Shown here one piece after another: positions 18,312 through 26,805 of a stretch of 64,000 nucleotides of DNA. The position numbers and the translations under genes were made by a program. The stretch lies in assembly GCF_042427745.1 (NCBI RefSeq), contig NZ_JBHMFA010000001.1. The stretch is one strand, 5' to 3'. The stretch comes from Algibacter miyuki. Its GTDB lineage: Bacteria > Bacteroidota > Bacteroidia > Flavobacteriales > Flavobacteriaceae. Position 1 is the first letter of the stretch. Each line of letters starts with the position of its first letter. The notes beneath the pieces were generated by a model. It was not told the DNA's origin and did not search any database. It saw only the letters and a program-made list of their open reading frames with translations.

Positions 18312-19685
18312 ATGTTTGGAAATAGAAATTTAAATGCTAATGAATTAGCTTTTATTAAAGACCGAATCTCTCGAGCTCAACGGTGGATGTATAGCTTGTT
18401 TGTTATCATTGCGGCAATTATAGTTGTATGTGCCTTTTTTGTGTATACCGAAGTTGACACACCTAACTTTGCAATTAATTTGGGTTTTGGTCTTTGCATT
18501 TTATTACTTTATAACATCTATTGGTTTGTAAAAGGTTATAAATCTTATCAGGTTAACCCAAGTGTTCAAAAAGGTCGCGGATTTTACAAACGTATTTACG
18601 AAGGTCACGGTAAACACGGCAGTTATCACGACACCTTTGATGGCGTAAAGGTTAAAATTCCATGGCATTGGCGTAGTTACCTTAAAAAGCAAAAAGAGGC
18701 TGTGCTTTATGAATATATTGAAACGGCAGGTGCAGTGGCTATAAATGAAGGTGCTTTTAGATATTTGGTTTCTGTAAACGACACCTTGTTTTTGGATTAC
18801 GAAATAGAACATGGACTAAAAAAAGCGAAACCTATTTCGTTTTTTAATGTGATAAGTATTATTGCTTTAGTAATTGTAGTGTTTATACTTTCTTTAGGAG
18901 ACGCTTTAGAATCGGGTTTGAAAATTTCTCAGTTATCAAAAACCAGTAATCACCCTGTTGTTCTAAACTCGGGAGAAGATTTAAAAAGTATTAACGAAGC
19001 TAATTATATAAAAATAGACCAAGCTTGGGTGTATCAATACAACGGTGGATTTTCATTATATGGGAATAATTATATGATTTCCGAAGTAGAAAGAAACCGT
19101 ATATATAATCATCCATCATCAAATTATAATTACCGTTATTTTTTTTCTGTGAAAGATATAAAACGAGCTAAGCCTAATAAGACGACTTTTAAAGAAGGAT
19201 TAAAATCGAACGCATTATTTCAAAAATTTGTTGGTAAAAAAATAGTTGATTCCCTTTACGATAAGGCGATTGATTATGCTTTTAAAAAACAAATGGAAAC
19301 CTATAATCAACGTTTGTTTAATGCTAAAAAGTATGAGGCTGTTCTCTTAGAATTAAAACCCAAAACAACTATTTTAAAACTTAACGAAGGGTGTTTTAGG
19401 CCACAAGAAGCTGAGATGTTTTCTATTAAAAAAAGTTTGGAAACCCAAGTTGAAGTATATGGTTTTTATAATCCGAAAGATGAAAGCTTGATAAGTATCG
19501 AAGATCAAGAGGTGAAAAGGGCGGTTATTAAAAAAGGATTTACTTTACTTTGTATTTATAGTATTATAGCTTTGGCAGGTTTTTTATCCATTGTTAAAAT
19601 TATATATAATTCTAGACTTAAAATGGAGTTGGTAAAATCTCAATTATATCCAGATAGCGGAGCGCCAAAGTTAAAACGTAAATAG
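18312..19685 (+). CDS. Hypothetical membrane protein, four predicted TM segments
   Basis: 457 residues, not recognised. Predicted membrane segments at about 22-42 (SLFVIIAAIIVVCAFFVY), 53-73 (NLGFGLCILLLYNIYWFV), 176-197 (ISIIALVIVVFILSL) and 425-448 (LLCIYSIIALAGFLSIV). The large region between TM3 and TM4 (about 200-425) is charged and Tyr-rich and probably extracytoplasmic. No catalytic motif was noticed. Bounded by terminators on both sides, so expressed alone. TACCGATTTTTG upstream resembles a weak -7 region. Confidence 0.75.
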   Translation: MFGNRNLNANELAFIKDRISRAQRWMYSLFVIIAAIIVVCAFFVYTEVDTPNFAINLGFGLCILLLYNIYWFVKGYKSYQVNPSVQKGRGFYKRIYEGHGKHGSYHDTFDGVKVKIPWHWRSYLKKQKEAVLYEYIETAGAVAINEGAFRYLVSVNDTLFLDYEIEHGLKKAKPISFFNVISIIALVIVVFILSLGDALESGLKISQLSKTSNHPVVLNSGEDLKSINEANYIKIDQAWVYQYNGGFSLYGNNYMISEVERNRIYNHPSSNYNYRYFFSVKDIKRAKPNKTTFKEGLKSNALFQKFVGKKIVDSLYDKAIDYAFKKQMETYNQRLFNAKKYEAVLLELKPKTTILKLNEGCFRPQEAEMFSIKKSLETQVEVYGFYNPKDESLISIEDQEVKRAVIKKGFTLLCIYSIIALAGFLSIVKIIYNSRLKMELVKSQLYPDSGAPKLKRK

Positions 19686-19716
19686 GTTTAATCGTATTTA
19701 TCTTAATTAAAAACTA

Positions 19717-19756
19717 AAAAAGAGCCAAGGCTTTTTACAGCGCTTAGCTCTTTTAT
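19717..19756. terminator. Bidirectional terminator between convergent genes
   Basis: AAAAGAGC / GCTCTTTT stem with a partly paired interior, A-run on one side and T-run on the other, between the stops at 19685 (+) and 19780 (-). Confidence 0.75.
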
Positions 19757-19779
19757 TTGTTGAGATAATAGCATTTTTG

Positions 19780-20034
19780 TTAACTTTCTTCTTCTCCAAT
19801 TTCTTCACCTTGTGTTGTTACGGAACCTGTTGATGAGTTACCGTAAACGGGTGTTTCATTTCTTAAAATATCTATAACTCTGGCAAAATTTGAGGCAGTC
19901 ATGTAAGGTGTTTCTTCTCGTTTTCCTTGAAAAGTGGTAAAGTAAAATTTACCAAGATCAATCTTGGGATCCCAAATGGCTTGATAGCCTTTTAATTTAG
20001 TCCAACCAGAAGTTCCTTGTGCATAATGTGGCAT
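19780..20034 (-). CDS. Small conserved hypothetical protein (84 aa)
   Basis: 84 residues with no signal or membrane segment. The N-terminal 60 residues look folded (SGWTKLKGYQAIWDPKI, KFYFTTFQGKREETPYMTAS, FARVIDILRNE); the tail is Ser/Thr/Glu-rich and disordered, ending in EEIGEEES. No family recognised. Its own start and a facing terminator support it as a real gene. The 155 bases upstream contain CCCCTCAAAAAGGG, a hairpin-like motif of unknown meaning. Confidence 0.65.
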   Translation of the reverse strand: MPHYAQGTSGWTKLKGYQAIWDPKIDLGKFYFTTFQGKREETPYMTASNFARVIDILRNETPVYGNSSTGSVTTQGEEIGEEES

Positions 20035-20189
20035 AGTGTTGTGTTTTAGTGGATTAATAATATGGTAAAATTAATAAAACACAGCGATGCCTGAAATCGT
20101 TTATTATCCCTTTTTGAGGGGTGTTTTCCCTTCTTTTTCTACAGGAAATACAAGGGGAGGATAGGAGGTTTTGTTGCTAAATCTAAATA

Positions 20190-20651
20190 TTATATAACAG
20201 CTGTTATTTCTATTTGTGTACCTCGGAAGGTGGCCACATCACCAACCGTTTTTCCCATTAATAATAACCCGATTGGGGTATTGGGAGAAATGGCATAGAA
20301 TTTTTTATTTTCAGCAGTTAGTTCGCCTGCGCTTATGGCGATATAGTAATTGGAGTTAGAGGTAAAAACAATACTGCCTAAACCCACAGTTTGGGTTGTT
20401 TTTGAAACATCAATTTTAGAAAGTGCGACTTTTATTTTATTGATTTCTGAAAGTTGATTTCCCGCTTTTTCACGTTCTAACTGCAACATGGCTCGACCAG
20501 TTTCATGTTTGTCGCCTGCACTACTTTTTGTTTCAGAAGTTAGAGATTCTTGAATTTCGTTTATGGTATTTTGTATGGTTGTAAATCTTGAATCTATAAA
20601 GTCTAAGCAGCTATTAAATAGGGTTTGTTTTAGTTTTATGGTGTTTTTCAT
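20190..20651 (-). CDS. GreA/GreB C-terminal-domain-like protein
   Basis: 153 residues. The C-terminal half (about 88-153) resembles the FKBP-like C-terminal domain of transcript-cleavage factors: VGLGSIVFTSNSNYYIAIS, then ISPNTPIGLLLMGKTVGDVATF, close to the Gre signature SPLGxALLGKxxGD. The N-terminal half is a helical, probably coiled-coil region (MLQLEREKAGNQLSEINKIK) but lacks an obvious acidic tip like the DD/ED pair of GreA. Proteins like this are often mislabelled 3-oxoacyl-ACP synthase in databases; nothing here supports that. Role at RNA polymerase is inferred. Confidence 0.75.
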   Translation of the reverse strand: MKNTIKLKQTLFNSCLDFIDSRFTTIQNTINEIQESLTSETKSSAGDKHETGRAMLQLEREKAGNQLSEINKIKVALSKIDVSKTTQTVGLGSIVFTSNSNYYIAISAGELTAENKKFYAISPNTPIGLLLMGKTVGDVATFRGTQIEITAVI

Positions 20652-20848
20652 GGAAGTGGAATCGACTTTAATACGAAATTAGACTATTTCAATTGAAGTT
20701 TTAAAATTAGTGTCCCTTTTCCGAAGAAATTTTATTTTGAGTTATAAAGTTTGTGAGGTCGTGATTATTTCTGTTTAAAGCGAAAATAAGCCGGTTTAAG
20801 CTTGTTGATGGTAACTTGAATGAAACGGTAAAGCTATTTGGTTTAAAG

Positions 20849-20883
20849 CAAAAAAAAACTCCGAAAAAATGAATTTCGGAGCT
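20849..20883 (-). terminator. Rho-independent terminator of accC
   Basis: On the minus strand CTCCGAAA / TTTCGGAG with a run of T (A-run 20850-20858 on plus), just after the accC stop. Confidence 0.88.
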
Positions 20884-20892
20884 TTTAGTTAT

Positions 20893-22245
20893 TTATTCTT
20901 CAACTTGTTTTTGAATTACAAAATCTTCCATGAATTTGGTGGTGTAATTACCAGCTAAATAATCTGGATGATCCATTAATTGTCTATGGAACGGGATAGT
21001 TGTTTTAATGCCTTCGATAACGAATTCATCTAACGCACGTTTCATTTTATTAATAGCTTCTTCTCTTGTTTGCGCGGTTGTAATTAACTTCGCAATCATA
21101 GAATCGTAGTTTGGTGGAATAGAATAGCCCGCGTAAACGTGGGTATCTAAACGCACACCATGGCCTCCTGGCGCATGTAAAGTTGTTATTTTTCCTGGTG
21201 AAGGTCTAAAGCCGTTGAATGGATCTTCAGCATTAATACGACATTCTATAGAGTGTAATTTCGGAGTGTAATTTTTACCTGAAATTGGCACGCCAGCAGC
21301 TACTAAAATTTGCTCGCGGATTAAATCGAAATCAATAACTTGTTCTGTAATAGGGTGCTCTACTTGGATACGTGTATTCATTTCCATGAAGTAGAAGTTT
21401 CTATGCTTATCAACCAAAAATTCAATGGTACCGGCGCCTTCGTATTTAATAAATTCGGATGCTTTTACAGCAGCTTCACCCATTTTTTTACGCAGTGCAG
21501 TAGTCATAAATGGTGATGGCACCTCTTCGGTTAGTTTCTGATGACGACGTTGAATAGAACAATCTCTTTCTGATAAATGACAAGCTTTACCGTTAGAATC
21601 GCCAACAATTTGAATTTCAATATGTCTTGGCTCTTCAATAAGTTTTTCCATGTACATATCGTCGTTTCCGAAGGCTGCTTTAGATTCTTGTCTTGCAGAA
21701 TCCCAAGCATCTTTTAAATCTTCAGGTTTAAATACACCACGCATACCTTTTCCTCCACCACCGGCAGAAGCTTTAAGCATTACAGGGTAGCCTGTTTCTT
21801 CAGCAACACGAACACAATCTTCAAAGGTTTCAATAATGCCATCACTTCCTGGTACACAAGGTACACCGGCAGCTTTCATGGTTTCTTTGGCGTTTGCTTT
21901 ATCGCCCATACGGTCTATCATCTCAGGAGAAGCACCGATAAATTTAATACCGTGCTCTTCACATATTTTTGAAAACTTAGCGTTTTCTGATAAAAATCCA
22001 TAACCTGGGTGAATGGCATCTGCGTTTGTAATTTCAGCAGCAGATATAATATTAGACATTTTTAAGTACGACTCGCTACTTGCTGGTGGGCCAATACATA
22101 CGGCTTCATCTGCAAATTTAACGTGTAAACTTTCGGCATCTGCTGTGGAGTACACGGCTACCGTTTTTATGCCCATTTCTTTACAGGTTCTAATAACACG
22201 TAGTGCTATTTCACCTCTATTGGCAATCAGTATTTTTTTAAACAT
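20893..22245 (-). CDS. accC: Acetyl-CoA carboxylase, biotin carboxylase subunit
   Basis: ATP-dependent carboxylation of BCCP-biotin, the first half of malonyl-CoA synthesis. The N-terminus MFKKILIANRGEIALRVIRT is diagnostic. ATP-grasp glycine loop KASAGGGGKGMRGV (near 160), catalytic region EMNTRIQVEHPITE (near 290) and RINAEDP. 450 residues, full length. Last gene of fabH-accB-accC, 89 bases after accB, and closed by a terminator. Confidence 0.97.
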   Translation of the reverse strand: MFKKILIANRGEIALRVIRTCKEMGIKTVAVYSTADAESLHVKFADEAVCIGPPASSESYLKMSNIISAAEITNADAIHPGYGFLSENAKFSKICEEHGIKFIGASPEMIDRMGDKANAKETMKAAGVPCVPGSDGIIETFEDCVRVAEETGYPVMLKASAGGGGKGMRGVFKPEDLKDAWDSARQESKAAFGNDDMYMEKLIEEPRHIEIQIVGDSNGKACHLSERDCSIQRRHQKLTEEVPSPFMTTALRKKMGEAAVKASEFIKYEGAGTIEFLVDKHRNFYFMEMNTRIQVEHPITEQVIDFDLIREQILVAAGVPISGKNYTPKLHSIECRINAEDPFNGFRPSPGKITTLHAPGGHGVRLDTHVYAGYSIPPNYDSMIAKLITTAQTREEAINKMKRALDEFVIEGIKTTIPFHRQLMDHPDYLAGNYTTKFMEDFVIQKQVEE

Positions 22246-22334
22246 ATCTTTATGAGTTTAAGAGTTTATGGTTTATGAGAATATAAGTTTAACACGTGGT
22301 GCTAGACTTTAGACTTTAAACTTTAAACTTCAAA

Positions 22335-22811
22335 TTAAGATGGATCTACTAAGAATAATGGTTGGTCGAATTCTACTGGAGAAGAATCGTCAACTAATAT
22401 TTTTACTATTTTACCAGAAACTTCAGATTCAATTTCGTTGAAAAGTTTCATAGCCTCAATAATACAAAGTACGTCTCCTTCAGCAATAGTTTGACCTACT
22501 TCAACAAATAATGGTTTGTCTGGAGATGGTTTTCTATAGAATGTACCAATAATTGGTGATTTAATAGTGATGTATTTTGAATCTTCTGTTGCAGCAGGAG
22601 CACTAGCAGGAGCAGCGGCTTCTGGAGCTGCAGCTTGAATAGGTGCTTGTGCGATATGTGGCATTTGAGCAGGAACTTGGTGTACGATTGTTGTATCGGA
22701 CTCTGAACCTGTTTTAATGGTGATTTTGATATCATCCATTTCTAGTTTAACTTCACTTGCTCCAGATTTTGCAACAAATTTAATTAAGTTTTGAATCTCT
22801 TTTATATCCAT
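22335..22811 (-). CDS. accB: Acetyl-CoA carboxylase biotin carboxyl carrier protein
   Basis: Carries biotin between AccC and the carboxyltransferase. The N-terminal dimerisation region is MDIKEIQNLIKFVAKSGASEVKLE; a Pro/Ala-rich linker (about 50-75) follows, then a biotinyl domain with the biotin-acceptor lysine in CIIEAMKLFNEIES. 158 residues, normal. It lies 22 bases after fabH in the same transcript. Confidence 0.97.
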   Translation of the reverse strand: MDIKEIQNLIKFVAKSGASEVKLEMDDIKITIKTGSESDTTIVHQVPAQMPHIAQAPIQAAAPEAAAPASAPAATEDSKYITIKSPIIGTFYRKPSPDKPLFVEVGQTIAEGDVLCIIEAMKLFNEIESEVSGKIVKILVDDSSPVEFDQPLFLVDPS

Positions 22812-22833
22812 AATTTTGTGTTTTTTTTGTTGG

Positions 22834-23835
22834 TTAGTTTGCTGTATTATAAGCCCATTTTAAATAAATAGATCCCCAGTTAAATCCGCCTCCAAAAGCG
22901 GCAAATATAACGTTGTCTCCTTTTTTAAGTTGGGATTCGTAATCGTTAATTAGTAATGGAAGCGTTGCTGATGTTGTGTTTCCGTATTTTTCTATGTTAA
23001 TCATCACCTTTTCTGGTGCTAAATTAATACGGTTTGCTGTAGCATCAATAATACGCTTGTTGGCTTGGTGAGCGGCTAACCAGTCTACAGTATCTTTGGT
23101 TAGGTTGTTGCGTTCTAATATTTTTTCGGCAGCATCGGCCATATTAAATACGGCATTTTTAAACACAGTACGACCTTCTTGAAAGGCGTATTGGCCACCT
23201 TCGTCCATAATTTCTTTGGTTAAGGCGTGTGATGATCCACCGTATGTGGCTTGTAAAAACTCACGTCCTGTACCGTCGCTACGTAAATATTCGTCTTGTA
23301 AACCTAAATTTTCTTCATTAGGTTCAAATAGAACGGCGCCAGCACCATCTCCAAAAATAATACAAGTTGCTCTGTCTTTGTAATTTATAATAGAAGACAT
23401 TTTATCGGCTCCAATTAATAATACATTTTTATAGCGTCCTGTTTCAATGTAGCTTGCGGCTACAGACATCCCGAATAAAAAACTAGAACATGCCGCATCC
23501 ATATCAAATGAAAATGCATTTACAGCGCCAATTTCAGAGGCTGTAAAAGATGCCGTAGAGGCTGCTTTCATATCTGGCGTTGCCGTAGCAACAATAACAA
23601 GTTCTATATCTTTTGGATCAATGCCTTTTTTATTGATGAGGTCCTGTGCGGCTTTAATGGCTAGGTACGAGGTTCCTTTGCCGTCGTCTTTAAGAATACG
23701 ACGTTCTTTGATTCCTGTTCTACTAGTTATCCATTCGTCGTTTGTGTCAACCATCGTTTCAAGAATCTGGTTGGTTAACACATATTCTGGCACATAAGCG
23801 CCAACAGCTGTAATGGCTGCAGAGATTTTACCCAT
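22834..23835 (-). CDS. fabH: 3-oxoacyl-[ACP] synthase III
   Basis: Initiates fatty-acid synthesis by condensing acyl-CoA with malonyl-ACP. Catalytic triad visible: Cys in MDAACSSFLFG (about 115), His in LAAHQANKRI (about 255) and Asn in EKYGNTTSATLP (about 285). N-terminal TSRTGIKERR is typical. 333 residues, full length. Heads fabH-accB-accC; plsX, which often sits here in other phyla, is absent. Confidence 0.97.
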   Translation of the reverse strand: MGKISAAITAVGAYVPEYVLTNQILETMVDTNDEWITSRTGIKERRILKDDGKGTSYLAIKAAQDLINKKGIDPKDIELVIVATATPDMKAASTASFTASEIGAVNAFSFDMDAACSSFLFGMSVAASYIETGRYKNVLLIGADKMSSIINYKDRATCIIFGDGAGAVLFEPNEENLGLQDEYLRSDGTGREFLQATYGGSSHALTKEIMDEGGQYAFQEGRTVFKNAVFNMADAAEKILERNNLTKDTVDWLAAHQANKRIIDATANRINLAPEKVMINIEKYGNTTSATLPLLINDYESQLKKGDNVIFAAFGGGFNWGSIYLKWAYNTAN

Positions 23836-23963
23836 AACTTTATAGTTAGTTTTACCCTAAAAATCGTTAAAATTGAACAAAATCGTTCAAATTGGTGAAA
23901 AACAGCTAGTATTTAGCGGAATTTTATGCAATTTACGTTTTTTTGCAATTGGAAAAGTAATTT

Positions 23964-23994
23964 CATAAAAAAAACACTCATAAATGAGTGTTTT
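23964..23994 (-). terminator. Rho-independent terminator of the DUF177-rpmF unit
   Basis: Perfect stem AAAACACTCAT / ATGAGTGTTTT with a two-base loop, A-run on the plus strand giving a T-run after rpmF. It separates rpmF from fabH. Confidence 0.9.
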
Positions 23995-24013
23995 ATTATA
24001 TGCATGCATAATG

Positions 24014-24214
24014 TTATGCTACGTTTTCTACTTCAGAGTTGTCAATTAATACTTGACCTCTGTAATATAACTTCCCTTCATGCCAGTGCGCTCTGTGGTA
24101 TAAGTGCGGCTCGCCAGTTGTTGGGCAAGTAGCAATCTGTGGCGCAGTTGCTTTGTAGTGTGTTCTTCTTTTATCTCTTCTTGTTTTCGAGATTTTTCTT
24201 TTAGGATGTGCCAT
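24014..24214 (-). CDS. rpmF: 50S ribosomal protein L32
   Basis: Starts MAHPKRKISKTRRDKRRTHYKA, the L32 signature. 66 residues. Only one Cys (IATCPTTG), so it is the zinc-free form. It lies 9 bases downstream of the DUF177 gene, the classical pairing. Confidence 0.98.
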   Translation of the reverse strand: MAHPKRKISKTRRDKRRTHYKATAPQIATCPTTGEPHLYHRAHWHEGKLYYRGQVLIDNSEVENVA

Positions 24215-24223
24215 TTTATATGT

Positions 24224-24772
24224 TTATTTATCCGTTAATAATTTCTTTAATGTATTCCAGCGAGGATCGATATCCTCTTCTTTTTGTTCGCTTTTATCTT
24301 TAAGCCCTGGGCTTAATTGTTCTAATTTTTTAAGTATGTCGGAATCTAATGTTCCATCTTCAACGCCTGGGTGAATCCTTTTGATTGGTACAGATAATAC
24401 AATGAGTTCATAAATGTACTGTTGAATATTAATTTCATAAGTGCCATGGGCAAGTATTAAAATATCAATATTCTCATCGTTATATTCATCACCAAAATTA
24501 ACTATTAAACGAAAATCGTTTTCTATAGTTTGGTCATAGGGTTCGTTTGTTATGTCGCAATTAACATTAACAAAACCAGAGATTTTAAAATTCAACTCAA
24601 GTAATGTGCTCTTTTTTTCAAAGTCCACATCGGCTTTTATGTTGACGTTATTAAAATCGTCATACTCAAAATGTTCAAAGAACGCTTGTTTTATATCAAA
24701 ATCGAAATGATGTTTACCAAGCTTTAACCCTACAAATGGAATTGTAAACTCTTTTAATGGCTTCATTATCAC
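24224..24772 (-). CDS. DUF177 (YceD-like) protein upstream of rpmF
   Basis: 182 residues of the DUF177/YceD family, linked to 23S rRNA or large-subunit accumulation in plants and bacteria. Family features are the N-terminal strand LKEFTIPFVGLKLGKHHFDF, the central C-containing segment VNVNCDITNEPYDQ, and the acidic C-terminus ending in DPRWNTLKKLL. Two starts (M1 and M3) are possible; M3 gives MKPLKEFTIPF. Immediately upstream of rpmF. Confidence 0.9.
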   Translation of the reverse strand: MIMKPLKEFTIPFVGLKLGKHHFDFDIKQAFFEHFEYDDFNNVNIKADVDFEKKSTLLELNFKISGFVNVNCDITNEPYDQTIENDFRLIVNFGDEYNDENIDILILAHGTYEINIQQYIYELIVLSVPIKRIHPGVEDGTLDSDILKKLEQLSPGLKDKSEQKEEDIDPRWNTLKKLLTDK

Positions 24773-24828
24773 ATCTAATTTGAGCCTGCAAATATATAAA
24801 ATTTTATTTACTAAGCATTACTTATAAA

Positions 24829-24864
24829 CATTTTTTTGTTTATATCTTTATAAACAAAAAAATG
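24829..24864. terminator. Perfect 16-bp AT-rich inverted repeat, probable terminator after pdxA
   Basis: CATTTTTTTGTTTATA and its exact complement, separated by TCTT (arms 24829-24844 and 24849-24864). It sits 32 bases beyond the pdxA stop and between two minus-strand genes, so a terminator is the simplest reading, though the stem is very AT-rich. Confidence 0.6.
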
Positions 24865-24896
24865 TAGTCCTTTTATTCGTTGTAACTACAGTGTTA

Positions 24897-25967
24897 TTAG
24901 CGCTCTTTGTAGTTTTTTCTACGTTCGTTTGCCGGAGCTTTCTTCAGCGGGTTTGCCGTTAAATTTTCAAACTCTGTTCTATTTTTGTATATTTTTAAGG
25001 CTGTAAACAGGGCTTCTTTAAACGAATTTTCATCAGCCGTGCCTTTTCCTGCTATTTCATAAGCGGTGCCATGGTCTGGTGAAGTTCTAATTTTATTTAA
25101 GCCTGCTGTAAAGTTTACGCCTTGCCCAAAGGATAAGGTTTTAAAAGGAATTAGCCCTTGATCGTGATAGGATGCGATAATAGCATCGAAATTTTTATAA
25201 TTATCCGATCCAAAAAAACTGTCCGCGGCATAAGGTCCGTAAACTAATTTGCCAGATTCTTTAATTTTTTTAAGTGTTGGGCGCAGTACATCATCGTCTT
25301 CGCTACCAATAACCCCGTTATCTCCGGTATGTGGATTAATACCCAAAACGGCAATTTTAGGGCGTTGAATATTAAAATCTTTTACTAAAGAATTGTAAAC
25401 GGTATTAATTTTTTGCTGAATAAGCTCGGCCGTAATGTGTGTTGATACGTCTTTTACGGGAACATGATCGGTTAGTAAACCTACTCTTAAAGTATCGGTT
25501 ACCATAAACATTAAGCTTTCGCCTTCTAGTTCTTGTGCTAAATAATCGGTATGTCCAGGGAAGTTGAATTCTTCCGACTGAATATTATGTTTATTTATGG
25601 GAGCCGTTACTAAAACATCAACATCACCATTTTTTAAAGCTTTGGTTGCTGCTGCTAAAGATTTTACCGAAAACTCACCTATTTTAGTGTCTTCTTCTCC
25701 AAAATTGATTTTAGAAGATTCTTTCCAGGCGTTAAATACATTGATTTTGCCAACGGTTATTTGGTTCACACTATTAATACTGTGAAAATTGATGCTCGAA
25801 TTAAAGTGCGTTTTTAAAAAACTCATTACTTTTATTGATGCAAAAATGACTGGGGTACAGAAGTCTAAAATTCTTTCGTCTTCAAAAGTCTTTAAAACAA
25901 TCTCACCGCCAATGCCGTTTAAGTCTCCTATAGATATTCCTACTATTATATTTTCTGCTTGCTTCAT
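24897..25967 (-). CDS. pdxA: 4-hydroxythreonine-4-phosphate dehydrogenase
   Basis: Pyridoxal phosphate biosynthesis (DXP-dependent route). The start is set at the ATG at 25967 (MKQAENIIVGISIGDLNGIG), because family proteins begin close to the GDxNGIG motif; the longer frame to 26039 would add 24 atypical residues and run through the shared promoter region. Metal and substrate motifs: FPGHTDYLA, INPHTGDNG, IASYHDQGLIPFK and RTSPDHGTAYEIAG. 356 residues. Divergent from ribE, another cofactor gene. Confidence 0.95.
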   Translation of the reverse strand: MKQAENIIVGISIGDLNGIGGEIVLKTFEDERILDFCTPVIFASIKVMSFLKTHFNSSINFHSINSVNQITVGKINVFNAWKESSKINFGEEDTKIGEFSVKSLAAATKALKNGDVDVLVTAPINKHNIQSEEFNFPGHTDYLAQELEGESLMFMVTDTLRVGLLTDHVPVKDVSTHITAELIQQKINTVYNSLVKDFNIQRPKIAVLGINPHTGDNGVIGSEDDDVLRPTLKKIKESGKLVYGPYAADSFFGSDNYKNFDAIIASYHDQGLIPFKTLSFGQGVNFTAGLNKIRTSPDHGTAYEIAGKGTADENSFKEALFTALKIYKNRTEFENLTANPLKKAPANERRKNYKER

Positions 25968-25989
25968 TAAAAAAGACAACTTTTGTTTG

Positions 25990-25997
25990 TAATTTTG
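25990..25997 (+). promoter_or_regulatory. Possible -7 box for ribE
   Basis: TAATTTTG fits TAnnTTTG, 46 bases before the ribE ATG, in the 76-base divergent region with pdxA. Confidence 0.4.
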
Positions 25998-26014
25998 AAA
26001 TTCAATTGCTTTTG

Positions 26015-26022
26015 CAAATTTA
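26015..26022 (-). promoter_or_regulatory. Possible -7 box for pdxA
   Basis: On the minus strand TAAATTTG fits TAnnTTTG. An upstream TTG exists but at 14 bases, shorter than the usual 17-23. It overlaps the longer pdxA frame and so favours the start at 25967. Confidence 0.4.
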
Positions 26023-26043
26023 ACTAAATAAACAGACAATACT

Positions 26044-26631
26044 ATGTTTACCGGAATTATTGAAGATATAGGTGAGATTTCAAACTTAAAGGAAGAATTA
26101 GATAACCTACATATTACTGTAAAGAGTAAAGTGACTTCGGAATTAAAAATTGATCAAAGTGTAGCGCATAATGGTGTTTGTTTAACTGTTGTAGCTATTG
26201 AAAATGATAAATATACCGTTACGGCTATAAAAGAAACCTTAGATAAAACCAATTTAAATACCTTAAATATTGGTGATAAGGTGAATTTGGAACGTGCTAT
26301 GAAATTAGGCGATAGACTAGACGGGCATATTGTACAAGGGCATGTAGATCAAACTGGGGTTTGTACTAATGTGGAAGAAGCAAATGGTAGCTGGATATTT
26401 ACTTTTAGTTACGATTTTGATTTGAATAAGAACTTAACCATTGAAAAAGGATCGATAACCGTAAATGGTACAAGTTTAACTGTTGTGAATTCTAAAAAAG
26501 ATAGTTTTAGTGTGGCAATAATACCATACACTTACGAGCATACAAACTTTAATACCTTTAAAAAAGGAACATTAATTAATTTAGAATTTGATGTTTTAGG
26601 AAAATATGTGGCTAAACTAACGTCGCTTTAA
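26044..26631 (+). CDS. ribE: Riboflavin synthase
   Basis: Dismutates two 6,7-dimethyl-8-ribityllumazine molecules to riboflavin. Two tandem lumazine-binding repeats: the first begins MFTGIIEDIGEI with NGVCLTV, the second is around GHIVQGHVDQTG with NGTSLTV. 195 residues, full length. Its last 15 bases overlap the 3' end of the convergent PID-CTERM mini gene. Confidence 0.97.
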   Translation: MFTGIIEDIGEISNLKEELDNLHITVKSKVTSELKIDQSVAHNGVCLTVVAIENDKYTVTAIKETLDKTNLNTLNIGDKVNLERAMKLGDRLDGHIVQGHVDQTGVCTNVEEANGSWIFTFSYDFDLNKNLTIEKGSITVNGTSLTVVNSKKDSFSVAIIPYTYEHTNFNTFKKGTLINLEFDVLGKYVAKLTSL

Positions 26632-26805
26632 TAACTTTCTTGCACCATAAAAAATAGCGAAGCCAGCTCCAATTAAAACGCCTCCATCTATAGGTAGACC
26701 TACAGGCGGCGGTGGAGCAGGTGGCGGTGGCCCTTGAGATGCACAAGCAAAACTTATTAATACAAATAAGATTGAGGCAAATATTCTTTTGTTTTGTATC
26801 GTCAT
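26617..26805 (-). CDS. PID-CTERM-type sorting-signal mini protein (62 aa)
   Basis: 62 residues: an N-terminal signal peptide (SILFVLISFACASQ), a Pro-rich spacer (GPPPPAPPPPVG), then LPIDGG, a hydrophobic helix (VLIGAGFAIFYGA) and a basic end (RKLLKRR). This tripartite end matches the PID-CTERM protein-sorting domain known from Bacteroidota, analogous to PEP-CTERM/exosortase signals. Almost nothing remains as mature protein beyond the proline spacer. Cys at 21 (ISFAC) could alternatively act as a lipoprotein Cys. Its function is unknown; the sorting enzyme is not in this window. Confidence 0.8.
   Translation of the reverse strand: MTIQNKRIFASILFVLISFACASQGPPPPAPPPPVGLPIDGGVLIGAGFAIFYGARKLLKRR

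Noticed and set aside
19780..20651. Broken gene remnant between the 84-aa protein and the Gre-like protein
   Set aside because: The 155-base gap has no translated similarity that I recognise to either neighbour.
22303..22335. Tandem-like ACTTTAAACTTTAAACTT run between accB and accC
   Set aside because: Degenerate low-complexity DNA with no coding or structural meaning that I can support.
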